DNA of 32,020 nt, from NCBI GenBank assembly GCA_035502775.1, contig DATJUB010000030.1, forward strand, positions 1 through 32,020, read 5' to 3'. Both the position numbers and the translations under genes were made by a program. The notes beneath the pieces are model-generated. The model was not told the DNA's origin and searched no databases. It saw only the letters and a list, made by a program, of their open reading frames with translations. Origin of the DNA: 67-14 sp035502775 (GTDB lineage Bacteria; Actinomycetota; Thermoleophilia; Solirubrobacterales; 70-9). Below, piece by piece: positions 22,782 through 31,697 of the stretch (within the stretch, counting starts at the first letter, position 1; the number at the start of each line of letters is the position of its first letter).

Positions 22782-23864
22782 ATGGAAATCACCGAGGCAC
22801 TACGTGAAGGACTCAGCTCCGACCCCGTGGCCAACCGACCAGCCGGGATCGAGATCAGACAGCTGCTGCGTCCGGCCGCCGGGATGAGCGTGAAGCCTCC
22901 CGCCTACGAAGGGAATCTCGAGATTCACTCCCGCAAGATCGACGGGATCGAAAGACAGACGATCGAACTTGACAGTGTCGGGTCCTCTGCAAACCGGATC
23001 GAAGATGCCCTGATCGAGCTTTTCGACGCCGGAGAGTACCCACTCCCCGTAGCCACCACCACGATTGAACCGGGCGAAGACCAACCGAAGATCACCGTCA
23101 CGACGCTGGCCGCTCCCCACCGAATTTTCGACGGTTGGCTCAGGCTTTCAGAAGACGAAAACAGTGTCCGTTTCGAAGACACCGAGCAAGGCCATGATCT
23201 GACCTTGGCGCATGTGAAACGACTTGACGCACTCCTGGAAACCTCCTCTCACGACCTTCTCTTCGGCGCATGGGATTCGCACCGTACCGGCCCGCACGGG
23301 CAGGTACGTATCGCACGCAGCCTGACCACCTCGCTCCTCGGTCTCGATCCGCAGGTACAGCAGCCGGTGGCCGCTCGCCGTGATCCATTGAACCTCGGAG
23401 AAGCAAGCGACAGCCCAAAGGGCGCAAAGAAACTCTCCGAGCAGGGACTCAGTTCGATCCCTCCGCAGCGCACCAAGGAGACGGTTGCGATCGATCAAGC
23501 TCTGTTCCAGGGCTATCTCTCCTTTCCCTCACTCCGACGACTCGGCTTCGAGAACTACAACGCAACCGAAGTCAGAGTCATGCTGGCCTGGCTCGGCCTG
23601 TTCGGGCTCCTGCTGCGGGCGGATCAAGGCTGGGACCTCCGCTCGGGAGCGGCTCTGATTCCCCAAGAGCCCATGGAGTTCAAGCTGGCCCGGCCGGACG
23701 GAACGAGCGAGGTACTCGAACTTGATCTGGCCACAGCCCGCCGCGAACTGGACGCTTCTGTAGCCAAGGTCGGGATCAAGGACCGGCATGTACGACTCCA
23801 GGCAGGCAAGACGCTCAACGACTTGGTCGCCAAGTCGATTTCCGCTGCCAAGAAGCAGGTCTGA
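22782..23864 (+). CDS. csb1: Csb1/Cas7, type I-U (I-G) CRISPR backbone subunit
   Basis: This 360-aa RAMP protein should polymerise along the crRNA as the Cas7 backbone of the Cascade-like effector. The family motif LDSVGSSANRIED is at residues 63-75, and FGAWDSHRTGPHGQVRI contains the Csb1 'W-D-S-H-R' element. Its length matches GSU0053-type proteins. The start ATG has AAGGAAG upstream. It is the first cas gene; csb2 starts two bases after the stop. Its place at the head of the operon suits a multi-copy subunit. Confidence 0.93.
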   Translation: MEITEALREGLSSDPVANRPAGIEIRQLLRPAAGMSVKPPAYEGNLEIHSRKIDGIERQTIELDSVGSSANRIEDALIELFDAGEYPLPVATTTIEPGEDQPKITVTTLAAPHRIFDGWLRLSEDENSVRFEDTEQGHDLTLAHVKRLDALLETSSHDLLFGAWDSHRTGPHGQVRIARSLTTSLLGLDPQVQQPVAARRDPLNLGEASDSPKGAKKLSEQGLSSIPPQRTKETVAIDQALFQGYLSFPSLRRLGFENYNATEVRVMLAWLGLFGLLLRADQGWDLRSGAALIPQEPMEFKLARPDGTSEVLELDLATARRELDASVAKVGIKDRHVRLQAGKTLNDLVAKSISAAKKQV

Positions 23865-23866
23865 TC

Positions 23867-25525
23867 ATGTTGCGGATCGAGATCCGCTTCCCGCTCGGTG
23901 TCTACTATGCCCTTTCGGCCGAATCCTTCGGCCGGGCCGAATGGCCTCCCAGTCCGGTGCGGCTGGTGGGAGCCCTGCTGGCGGCTGCACATGAGTCGGA
24001 TGCGGTTCAAACCGAAGCCGCACGGGAGGTCCTCCTTGCGATCTGTGAGGCAGACCCACCCGAGCTGAAAGCCCCTCTGCCCGAGTCACCGACCAACCAG
24101 GTCTCCGGCCACCCGACCGTGGCCGAGTTCCGCAGCGCTTCAAGGTGGGCTCCGCGCAGCAGGGAGAGTTCGGAAATCAAGAAGAAGGGCATGTCCTTTC
24201 GAAAACTCTCCGGCGATCAGACAGAGGTCTTCAAGAGTGGAACCGTGGTCGGCGATCACAAGATCGAGGTCCGATGGCCTGAGCTGAGACTCGGAGCGCA
24301 GCACCTCGAGGTATTGAGGATCATGAGCCAAGAAGTCACCTTCCTGGGAACCTCACGGTCTCCCGTCATCTTGTCAATCGGCACCGATGATCCGTCTGGA
24401 GCCGACGCTGTCCCTCGCTGGCGTGCCGTCCCAGAGCTTGCATTCGAAGCCACTGAAGTGAGGGTCCCGAATCCCCGGCTGCTCAGAGAGTTCGACCGGC
24501 GCCATGAGGCCCGACGTTCCACCGGCAGGACAGCCGTTCAGAACTCGGGCCACGTACAGAACGTGGCAATGGGGACCACGATGCCCTACCTGACCGTGGA
24601 CCGCATCGAATCGCTGCTCGAAGAGATTCCCCTGGGTCAGTCCCACTGGGGCGACATGCTCATGCTCGAACTCGACATGAGTGAGAGTCGTGGCGGCCGA
24701 AAAAGCGAACTGTGGCCACATGCCTCCGCTTCGTATCTGGTTGCCCGCGCGTTCCGAAGTGCCCTCCTCGGCACGTACGGACCCGCAGGGTCTCCCGACG
24801 AGGCGCCAGGGATTCTCTGCGGGCACGGCTCCGAACCACACGTCGCTCTCATTCCGCTTCCACATGTCGGCGTGGTGGCATCTCGCGTTGTCAGTGATTC
24901 CGAACCCAAATTGATTCCCGCCGATGGGCTCATTCGCGGGTTGGCCGTGATCCTTCCTCACGAGTCGCGGGTACCCGATGTGCTCGAACAAAGGCTTCTG
25001 GTCGAAGACGGACTGCGTCGCTTCGTTCTCGGAGACGAGCGCAGGTCTATCGACCTGCCGGGGGCGGGCCGCCTCTGGTTGAGGCTTTCGCCACCCGGCC
25101 GGACTCCGATGAAAACCCTTCAGGAACCGCTGTACCGAGGACCCAGTCGAGTTTGGGAGACGGTCACTCCGGTGATTCACGCACGTCGCAGGACTTCGAC
25201 AGGACCCCGTGGAGTGGCTCGCCAGATCGCGGCGGACTGCTCTTTTGCCGGACTGCCGGAACCGGTTCAGGTAGAGGTACTGAAAAACGCTCCCTTCGCC
25301 GGAGCACCCGACAGGCCCCTGTCCAGCCAGGCCGTTCCCCCAGCCTGGAGGGCCTCGATGACTGGTCCTCACAGCCATCTGCGGCTCACTTTCGATCAAC
25401 CGATCGAAGGGCCCGTACTGCTGGGCAAGGCATCCCATTTCGGACTCGGTCTCTGTCGGCCGGCGGCGTCTCCCGGAAACCATTCGGATCCTGCGACGCC
25501 GATTGTCGCTGGTGTCGCATCATGA
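23867..25525 (+). CDS. csb2: Csb2, Cas5-Cas6 fusion, type I-U (I-G)
   Basis: This 552-aa protein combines the Cas5 cap of the effector with a Cas6-type crRNA-processing domain. The N-terminus reads LRIEIRFPLGVYYA, then EWPPSPVRLVGALLAA, a strong GSU0054-family signature. The last 40 residues contain the glycine-rich loop LLGKASHFGLGLCRP expected of the Cas6 RAMP domain. The probable substrate is the hairpin in the repeats at 31698 onward. The stop overlaps the cas3 ATG by four bases (ATGA). No separate cas6 gene is present, so this protein must do all crRNA cutting. Confidence 0.92.
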   Translation: MLRIEIRFPLGVYYALSAESFGRAEWPPSPVRLVGALLAAAHESDAVQTEAAREVLLAICEADPPELKAPLPESPTNQVSGHPTVAEFRSASRWAPRSRESSEIKKKGMSFRKLSGDQTEVFKSGTVVGDHKIEVRWPELRLGAQHLEVLRIMSQEVTFLGTSRSPVILSIGTDDPSGADAVPRWRAVPELAFEATEVRVPNPRLLREFDRRHEARRSTGRTAVQNSGHVQNVAMGTTMPYLTVDRIESLLEEIPLGQSHWGDMLMLELDMSESRGGRKSELWPHASASYLVARAFRSALLGTYGPAGSPDEAPGILCGHGSEPHVALIPLPHVGVVASRVVSDSEPKLIPADGLIRGLAVILPHESRVPDVLEQRLLVEDGLRRFVLGDERRSIDLPGAGRLWLRLSPPGRTPMKTLQEPLYRGPSRVWETVTPVIHARRRTSTGPRGVARQIAADCSFAGLPEPVQVEVLKNAPFAGAPDRPLSSQAVPPAWRASMTGPHSHLRLTFDQPIEGPVLLGKASHFGLGLCRPAASPGNHSDPATPIVAGVAS

Positions 25526-28500
25526 TCGGTTTCGATGATTTCCTGAAGCTGGTTCGACAAGGCCGTTCGCCATATCCGTGGCAGCGTGAGTTCGCCCATC
25601 TGGCCGCGAACGATCGTCCACCGGACATCGTTGATGTACCGACCGGCTGTGGCAAGACCACAGTGATCGAGGCCCTGGTCTGGGCATTGGCCGAACAGGC
25701 CGAGCGACCCGGATTCGAACGCACCGTCGGGGTCCGAACTGTCTGGGCGATCGATCGCCGGATTCTCGTGGATGAGGTATATGAACAAGCTCGCGCCCTC
25801 GCCGAGCTGCTTTCGCTCTCTTGGCTACAGGGGGATCCGAACGACCCACTCTTCGAGGTGGCGAAACGACTCCAAGGTCTGAAGAGGGCGGATGAGACGA
25901 TCGATCCCGAGATTTTGGGACCTCCCTTGCTCGTGTCTCGCTGGCGAGGTGGAGTCGAGATGTCGCCACCGTCTCAACATCCGCTTCAGGCCGAGATCAT
26001 CACCAGCACCGTGGGACAGATCGGTTCACGCATGCTTTTCCGCGGTTTCGGGTTGGGCTCGGCATCGCGCCAGACCGGCGCGGCTCTCGCCGCCTGTGAC
26101 ACCACGATCTGTCTCGACGAGGCCCATCTCGCGGAACCGTTCGCGGAAACGATTGGTCAGGTTGCCGGGTGGCGACGCGAGGAACCGAACCCGGTCGCAC
26201 CGCCGGTCTCGATAGTGAGGCTCTCGGCCACGCTCTCACCTGAGGCGACGACTCCTGCCTCGTCGCTGGGGCTGTCTCCGTCTGACCAGGTCGTACTGCG
26301 CCCCCGCCTGGAGGCTCCCAAGCAGGCCACCTTGGTCGAGCCAGACGGCCAGAGTGACAAGGATCAGATGGACGCGCTGGTTGCGGCTATCTCCGGCTTC
26401 ATCGAGGACGGAGCGACCAAGGTCGCCTGCGTGTGCAACTCGGTTCGAACCGCGCGTTCGGTGTTCGATCAGCTGGCCAGAAACAGGACCAGCCTGGACA
26501 GGATGCTCCTGGTCGGGCCCCAGAGGCCAGCCGATCGACAGGGAATCTTCGATGCCCGGATTGCCCCGGACGACACCGAATCGTCGGATGGGTTCCCATC
26601 CCGGCGCGAGGTTCTCTTCGAGGGAGCTGAGACTGAGATTCCGCTTGTCCTGGTCGCGACTCAGACCGTAGAGGTGGGACTCGACATCGATGTCGACGCG
26701 ATGGTCACCCAATCGGCTTCAGCGGTGGCGATGGTCCAGCGGTTCGGTCGAGTGAACCGCGCGGGGACCCCCGGGAAGATCGGTCGCATCACCGTGGTTC
26801 GTCAACCAGACTTTCCGCTGTACGAATTCGACGAAGAAGCTGCGTGGCAATGGCTGTCGAACCTGCCCACCGCCACCGACTCCGGGGCTGTGGATGTCTC
26901 GGTCCGAACGCTGTCCGCCAATCCCCCACCCGCATCACTTCGACGAAATCCAGCGCCGGCATTGACCGACGACGTCATGGACCGACTGGTCGAAACCAAC
27001 CCGCTGCCACATCAGATGGCGGAGCCGGACATCGACGTGTTCTTGTACGGAGTCCATTCAGAGCCGAACAACGATGTGTCTATCTGCTGGCGCAGCGATC
27101 TCCGCGAACATGATGAGTCGGCGACGACATACCGGGACGCTCTGCTGAGACTGGCCCCTCCTGACCGGTCCGAGCAACTTTCGATCAGCCTGAACGCCGC
27201 CCGCAACCTGCTGCGCAGCCTCACCGGCCTCAGTAGCGCCAAGGGAAGTACCTTGCGCAGGCAGGTTCTGGATGGGGCTGACTTGGAAGGCCAGGGACCC
27301 GCTGAAGCGGGATTCGATTCACGGGCCTTCCCCGAACGGTTCGAAGGGATCCCCTACTTCGTCCTTCGCGACTCCAGGTGGCTTCCCGGTTACAGCGCCG
27401 GCGTCAGCGGCGGGGAGACCGTCGGCATCGGGCAGCTGAAACCGGGGGACCTGATCGTTCTACCCACGGCACTCGGCGGATTCGACGAGTTCGGTATCGC
27501 GATCGGTTCGTCCAAGGACACCGATGTGGCGGCCGATCTGCGGCCCGCCGAGAACGGTGCCGAAATACCGATCCGACTGACACATGGCGCCTTGGAGATC
27601 GCTTTCTCGCCGAACCTGATGACCGATGGTCGGTTGAGAAGGATCAACCACTTGGCCGGCCGCCTGGCCGACCTGGAACAGGGCACCGATGATTTTCGTG
27701 ATCTGGCGACGAAGCTTCTCTCCGATCTTGCCGGACACCCCGCGATCGAGAATCTCGATCCGGCGTCGATGCAGATCCGTCGCCTCTCGCCTGTGAGTGA
27801 ATTCGATATGAACGAATTCTTGGACCTCGGGGAAGGGTTCGATCCACCTGATGGCTTGGATGACAGGTCTCCCGGGGCTGCGGCGATCCTCGACGGAGAG
27901 GATGAACCCGGGAGTGTGCTCGGGGGATGGATCCTGCTGCCGACGACGCAGGATCCAAGCGAACTGAGACCGCAGGACTCTCCACCGCCCACACTTCGGG
28001 CTCATGGCCGTGCCGTTGCCGGCCGGGCGGGCTGGTTTGCCTCTGCGGCGAGCTTGGACCAAAGATTGATCGATACTCTGACCTTGGCCGGGTTGGCCCA
28101 TGACCTCGGCAAGGCCGACCCCCGCATGCAGGGACTCTTTCACGGTGGGGTCGCGCCGGCCGTGGGCGAGCTTCTGGCGAAAAGCCAGTTCGGGCTGAAG
28201 GACCGAAGCCGGGACCACTCGGCACGCGAAGCCTCCGGCATGCCGATCAGACTCCGGCACGAGCAGGCATCCGTCGGTGTCCTGCGGGACGCGATTCGAG
28301 CCGGAGACAATGGGGACCTAGCTCCCGACAAGGTGGATCTCGACTTGCTGCTCCACCTGGTCGGCTCCCACCACGGAAAGAACCATCCGGTACCTCCGAT
28401 ACCGATCGGAGGCTCGCCTCCCCGCCCTTTCCGCGTGAGTCTCGACGGGCTTTCGGGGGTGGCAAACGGCGACGGCGATGATGGATGGGAAGACGGAGAG

Positions 28501-28611
28501 TCGCTGGCCCGATCAACCCGACTCAGATCCCGACTGGGGGTCTGGAGTCTCGCCTATCTGGAGGCTCTGCTCGTGTTGGCCGATCGAACTGTCTCATCGG
28601 AAGGAAAGTGA
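25522..28611 (+). CDS. cas3: Cas3, helicase then HD nuclease, type I-U (I-G)
   Basis: This 1029-aa effector nuclease unwinds and degrades target DNA after R-loop formation. The superfamily-2 helicase comes first: Walker A PTGCGKTT at 40-47, DEAH at 199-202, motif III LSAT at 234-237, and motif VI QRFGRVNRAG from 406. The HD domain is C-terminal, with AHDLGK (His860-Asp861) and later LVGSHHGK. That order is opposite to most Cas3 proteins and is diagnostic of the I-U/I-G group. The open frame extends upstream to 25153, but that part lies within csb2; the ATG at 25522 overlapping the csb2 stop is the sensible start. The stop overlaps the next gene by one base (TGATG). Confidence 0.94.
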   Translation: MIGFDDFLKLVRQGRSPYPWQREFAHLAANDRPPDIVDVPTGCGKTTVIEALVWALAEQAERPGFERTVGVRTVWAIDRRILVDEVYEQARALAELLSLSWLQGDPNDPLFEVAKRLQGLKRADETIDPEILGPPLLVSRWRGGVEMSPPSQHPLQAEIITSTVGQIGSRMLFRGFGLGSASRQTGAALAACDTTICLDEAHLAEPFAETIGQVAGWRREEPNPVAPPVSIVRLSATLSPEATTPASSLGLSPSDQVVLRPRLEAPKQATLVEPDGQSDKDQMDALVAAISGFIEDGATKVACVCNSVRTARSVFDQLARNRTSLDRMLLVGPQRPADRQGIFDARIAPDDTESSDGFPSRREVLFEGAETEIPLVLVATQTVEVGLDIDVDAMVTQSASAVAMVQRFGRVNRAGTPGKIGRITVVRQPDFPLYEFDEEAAWQWLSNLPTATDSGAVDVSVRTLSANPPPASLRRNPAPALTDDVMDRLVETNPLPHQMAEPDIDVFLYGVHSEPNNDVSICWRSDLREHDESATTYRDALLRLAPPDRSEQLSISLNAARNLLRSLTGLSSAKGSTLRRQVLDGADLEGQGPAEAGFDSRAFPERFEGIPYFVLRDSRWLPGYSAGVSGGETVGIGQLKPGDLIVLPTALGGFDEFGIAIGSSKDTDVAADLRPAENGAEIPIRLTHGALEIAFSPNLMTDGRLRRINHLAGRLADLEQGTDDFRDLATKLLSDLAGHPAIENLDPASMQIRRLSPVSEFDMNEFLDLGEGFDPPDGLDDRSPGAAAILDGEDEPGSVLGGWILLPTTQDPSELRPQDSPPPTLRAHGRAVAGRAGWFASAASLDQRLIDTLTLAGLAHDLGKADPRMQGLFHGGVAPAVGELLAKSQFGLKDRSRDHSAREASGMPIRLRHEQASVGVLRDAIRAGDNGDLAPDKVDLDLLLHLVGSHHGKNHPVPPIPIGGSPPRPFRVSLDGLSGVANGDGDDGWEDGESLARSTRLRSRLGVWSLAYLEALLVLADRTVSSEGK

Positions 28612-29516
28612 TGGATCTCCAATTGGGATGGATGCGCCCCGAAGCGCCCTACATGCCAATCGCCACTCTTGGTCTCCTCTCGGCCCTCGAAGATGCTGGC
28701 GACCTCGCCACCGCCGCATGGCGGGAGGCCCCGATCGGCCTGATCTTGGAGGTCTTCACAAACAGAAGTCCAGACGAAGTGGCCGATGCGATCATCGAGG
28801 CCCCTTGGCCCGATCTCGGCTTGATTCCATGGGCGACCACGCTCGGGCAAGCCATCAAGCCGATGTTGTCCGAGGCCGCCGATCCGGTTTCCGAACTTCG
28901 CCGCCTTCGTCGGGCGGTGAGTGATCGGGGGCTGGCAGCGGAAAGGCGCCTGCTCGACTGCCTGGTCACGGAGGCCGCGCTGGACGACGGTGGTGTTCCC
29001 GGAAGAAATCGGCTCCTCCGCGGCGTCAAGGCTGACCTTTCGAGCGTCAAGGAAAAGATGAAGCTTGATCGTGAGACGTTGGCAGTGGAGCTCGTGGAGG
29101 GACCGCTCTGGAAGAACGGCGGTTCGGGACTCGGGCTGGGTCTCAGCCCAGAGGTCCAGACGTTCGGTGGAACCACGGGTCGAAACCCGTCGAGTGTCGG
29201 CAGCCATTCTGTTCTTCTGTACAAGCTGCTCTGGCTGGGTCTCCTGAGACTGCCCCCATACGGTGTGCTCCACCGGGGGCGACGAATGGTCGGCGGCCCG
29301 CTGATCACAGATCAGTCAAGCGTGTCCTGGCCCATCTGGACTTCCCGGCTCGACTCCCGCCAGCTGAAGACCTATTTCAGCATGTCTGAAATCCACGAAC
29401 CCGAGCCCAATGTCGATTTTCTCTCCAGGCGGGGAGTCACCGCCGTGTACCGGTCGACCTCGGTCCCGATAAACACGATGGTGTCGGTGTTCCGCTGGGG
29501 ACGGAGGGTCGCGTGA
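28611..29516 (+). CDS. Small type I-U/I-G CRISPR subunit in the Cas8 position (Csb3 / Cas3-extension-like), 301 aa
   Basis: This is a cas gene by position; its family is not certain. The N-terminus, PEAPYMPIATLGLLSALEDAG, has the look of the opening helix of Csx17-like proteins, and a WPIWTSRLDSRQLKTYF element occurs near residue 240, but the protein is less than half the length of Csx17. It may correspond to the small protein named Csb3, or to the Cas3-extension family described next to I-G cas3 genes. A PAM-recognition or bridging role in place of Cas8 is inference. No nuclease motif is visible. It overlaps cas3 by one base and cas4-cas1 by four (GTGA). The longer frame starting at 28485 lies within cas3 and is rejected. 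Confidence 0.7.
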   Translation: MDLQLGWMRPEAPYMPIATLGLLSALEDAGDLATAAWREAPIGLILEVFTNRSPDEVADAIIEAPWPDLGLIPWATTLGQAIKPMLSEAADPVSELRRLRRAVSDRGLAAERRLLDCLVTEAALDDGGVPGRNRLLRGVKADLSSVKEKMKLDRETLAVELVEGPLWKNGGSGLGLGLSPEVQTFGGTTGRNPSSVGSHSVLLYKLLWLGLLRLPPYGVLHRGRRMVGGPLITDQSSVSWPIWTSRLDSRQLKTYFSMSEIHEPEPNVDFLSRRGVTAVYRSTSVPINTMVSVFRWGRRVA

Positions 29517-31186
29517 CATCGACCCGAGACGATCGGGATTCGGCAGATACGGCACTAGTCCCGGTCCGGATCCTCAACGAGCATGTCTACTGTCCTCGAC
29601 TGGCGTGGCTCGAGTGGGAGGCTCAGGCATTCGTCGAAAATGCCGACACTGCCGAGGGGAGCGATGTCCACAGGCGGGTCGATGAGCAACGTGGCTCACT
29701 CCCCTTAGTCGACAACGACCCGAACGCCGCGGGCACCGCGACCTCGGTGACCATCTCTTCAGCCCGTCTCGGCCTAATTTCCAAGCTGGACAAGGTGGAG
29801 CTAGGGTCGGGTGAGGCGATCCCTGTCGAGACCAAGAAAGGGGCACCACGGAAAGGAAAGGTTCCTGTCTGGGAGCCTGAACTCGCTCAATTGACCGCGC
29901 AGGCACTCCTGCTTCGGGAACAGGGTTTCGAGGTACCGCACGCCGAGGTTTTCTTCGCCGAATCGCGCATGCGGAAGGAAATTCAGATTCCCGATGACGC
30001 CGAAGAATGGATCTCGGGTCTAGTCGCCGAGGTGAGGAGCAATGTGCTTCGACCAAGCCCGCCTCCGCCGTTGCTCGACGATCCGAAGTGTGGGCGATGC
30101 TCGCTTGTCACGGTCTGCCTTCCCGATGAGACCAACCTGCTGAAATCCGGCGAAGGGACCGCACCACGGCGGTTGATCGCCGGGGACAGTCCCGCCCAGC
30201 CCCTGTATGTCAATACTCCCGGCGCCTTTCTCCGGAAACGGTCCAAGCGCCTGGTCTTGGAGCACGAAGGCGAGGAGATCGGCAATCGACGGATGATCGA
30301 CATCAGCCATCTCGCCGTGTTCGGGAACGTCACCGTCAGCGCGGCGGTGGTTCGAGCCTGCCTCGAGGAAGACATCCCGATCCTGTGGTTCACACATGGG
30401 GGCTGGTTCTCGGGATACTCGATCGCCCATGGAGGTTCCTGGGTCGCCCGTCGGCAGCTGCAGTTCGGTATCGCGGCCGATCCGGAGCAGGCATTGCCGT
30501 TTGCAACCGCCTTCGTCGAAGGCAAGATCCGCAATCAGCGAACGCTGCTTCGACGTCTCAGCATCGCCGAGATCGCGGATGAGCTTGATCAACTCAAGAA
30601 GCTCGCGAAACAGGCCCGGTCCTGCGACAGGGTAGCCGGCCTGTTGGGGGTCGAGGGTGCCGCTGCCCGAATCTACTTCCAAAACCTGCCGTCCATGCTT
30701 CGTTCCGATGATTCCCAGTTCGATTTCAATGGCAGGAACCGGCGTCCGCCGAACGATCCCGTGAACGCGATGCTCTCTTTCGCCTATGCCCTGCTCTTGC
30801 GTGACACCACGGTTGCTGCCATTGCCGCTGGGCTGGACCCTCAGGTCGGTTTCCTGCATCAACCCCATTTCGGGCGACCTTCGCTGGCACTTGATCTGGC
30901 CGAAGAGTTCCGGCCCTTGATCGCCGATTCCGCGGTCATCATGGCGCTCAACAACGGCGAGGTTAAGGAACGGCATTTCGTCAGGCGGGGTGGTGCGGTG
31001 TCCTTGAACAAGCGTGGTCGGGCAGCGATGATCAAGTCGTACGAACGCAGGGTGGCGGTGTCCGCGACTCATCCTCTTTTCGGCTACAAGACCTCGTACC
31101 GTCGCGCCATGGAACTCCAGGCAAGGCAGTTGGCGAGCGCGCTGGAAGGCGACCTCGACCAGTATCGAGCCTTGATCACCCGATGA
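29513..31186 (+). CDS. cas4-cas1: Cas4-Cas1 fusion, spacer-acquisition enzyme
   Basis: This 557-aa fusion provides both prespacer trimming and integration. The Cas4 part (about 15-210) has the four iron-sulfur cysteines C27, C193, C196 and C202, plus RecB-nuclease residues His53, Asp93, Glu106 and Lys108 (LDKVE, PVETKKG). The Cas1 part begins near PLYVNTPGAFLRKR (residue 230). Its metal-binding residues are Glu382 in LGVEGAAARIYF, His449 in GFLHQPH, and Asp461 or Glu464 in LALDLAEEFRP. Both active sites look intact. The fusion is typical of type I-U/I-G. The start is GTG, overlapping the preceding stop. Confidence 0.95.
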   Translation: MTSTRDDRDSADTALVPVRILNEHVYCPRLAWLEWEAQAFVENADTAEGSDVHRRVDEQRGSLPLVDNDPNAAGTATSVTISSARLGLISKLDKVELGSGEAIPVETKKGAPRKGKVPVWEPELAQLTAQALLLREQGFEVPHAEVFFAESRMRKEIQIPDDAEEWISGLVAEVRSNVLRPSPPPPLLDDPKCGRCSLVTVCLPDETNLLKSGEGTAPRRLIAGDSPAQPLYVNTPGAFLRKRSKRLVLEHEGEEIGNRRMIDISHLAVFGNVTVSAAVVRACLEEDIPILWFTHGGWFSGYSIAHGGSWVARRQLQFGIAADPEQALPFATAFVEGKIRNQRTLLRRLSIAEIADELDQLKKLAKQARSCDRVAGLLGVEGAAARIYFQNLPSMLRSDDSQFDFNGRNRRPPNDPVNAMLSFAYALLLRDTTVAAIAAGLDPQVGFLHQPHFGRPSLALDLAEEFRPLIADSAVIMALNNGEVKERHFVRRGGAVSLNKRGRAAMIKSYERRVAVSATHPLFGYKTSYRRAMELQARQLASALEGDLDQYRALITR

Positions 31187-31187
31187 G

Positions 31188-31484
31188 ATGGCCGAACGCA
31201 CCCGCTACATAGTCACCTACGACATTCGCACACCGAAAAGACTCCGCAAGGTACATGGGCTGGTGACCGACTTCGGAGAGAGACTCCAGTATTCCGTCTA
31301 TATCTGTGACCTCACCAAGATGGAACTGATAGACCTCCGCCGGCAATTGCGAGAGGAGATCGAGCTCGAAGAAGATTCCGTGTCCATATTTGACCTCGGA
31401 CCCCCAGCCGGTCGGCTCGCCACGAAGGTCGAACACCTAGGCACCGAACCAGATCTCCCAACCACCGAGCCAGAGATATGGTGA
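31188..31484 (+). CDS. cas2: Cas2, spacer-acquisition structural subunit
   Basis: This 98-aa ferredoxin-fold protein bridges two Cas1 dimers during spacer integration. It begins YIVTYDIRTPKRLRKVHGLV, with the conserved strand-one Asp, and then reads LQYSVYICDLTKMELIDLR and DSVSIFDLGPP, a clear Cas2 pattern. It starts one base after the cas4-cas1 stop. It is the last gene of the operon, and the leader and array follow on the same strand. Confidence 0.95.
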   Translation: MAERTRYIVTYDIRTPKRLRKVHGLVTDFGERLQYSVYICDLTKMELIDLRRQLREEIELEEDSVSIFDLGPPAGRLATKVEHLGTEPDLPTTEPEIW

Positions 31485-31697
31485 TCAGAAAGCCCGACTC
31501 GACGACCGACGAGCTCAACCACCGCGAGCACTGAGGTCAAGCAAGAAACCCAGCCAGCCCTCGCAGACACTAATCCCTGCAAATAACCAACTTCTCAATA
31601 CGATCACCATCGCCATCACCCGCACCGATCGACTCTCCCCCAAGCGCTCGCAGAAGCTCCATTTCCTCCTGCAAATCGATACCTTTTCAAGCGAGCC
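31485..31697 (+). other. Presumed CRISPR leader
   Basis: 213 bases between cas2 and the first repeat with no gene. The part from about 31570 is visibly richer in A/T than the cas genes, for example CTGCAAATAACCAACTT and the AAATCGATACCTTTTC near the array. It probably contains the array promoter and the integration signal. No clear promoter hexamers were found. The first repeat adjoins this side, so new spacers should enter here. Confidence 0.6.

Noticed and set aside
24374..25483. 369-codon minus-strand frame opposite csb2
   Set aside because: csb2 is strongly supported on the plus strand, and this frame shows no domain.
25153..25521. Upstream extension of the cas3 reading frame
   Set aside because: It lies inside csb2 in another frame and is Arg/Ser-rich; the ATG at 25522 overlapping the csb2 stop gives the normal helicase N-terminus.
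31640..31697. Possible degenerate repeat in the leader (CGCAGAAGC)
   Set aside because: Only about nine bases resemble the repeat tail and the hairpin is missing.
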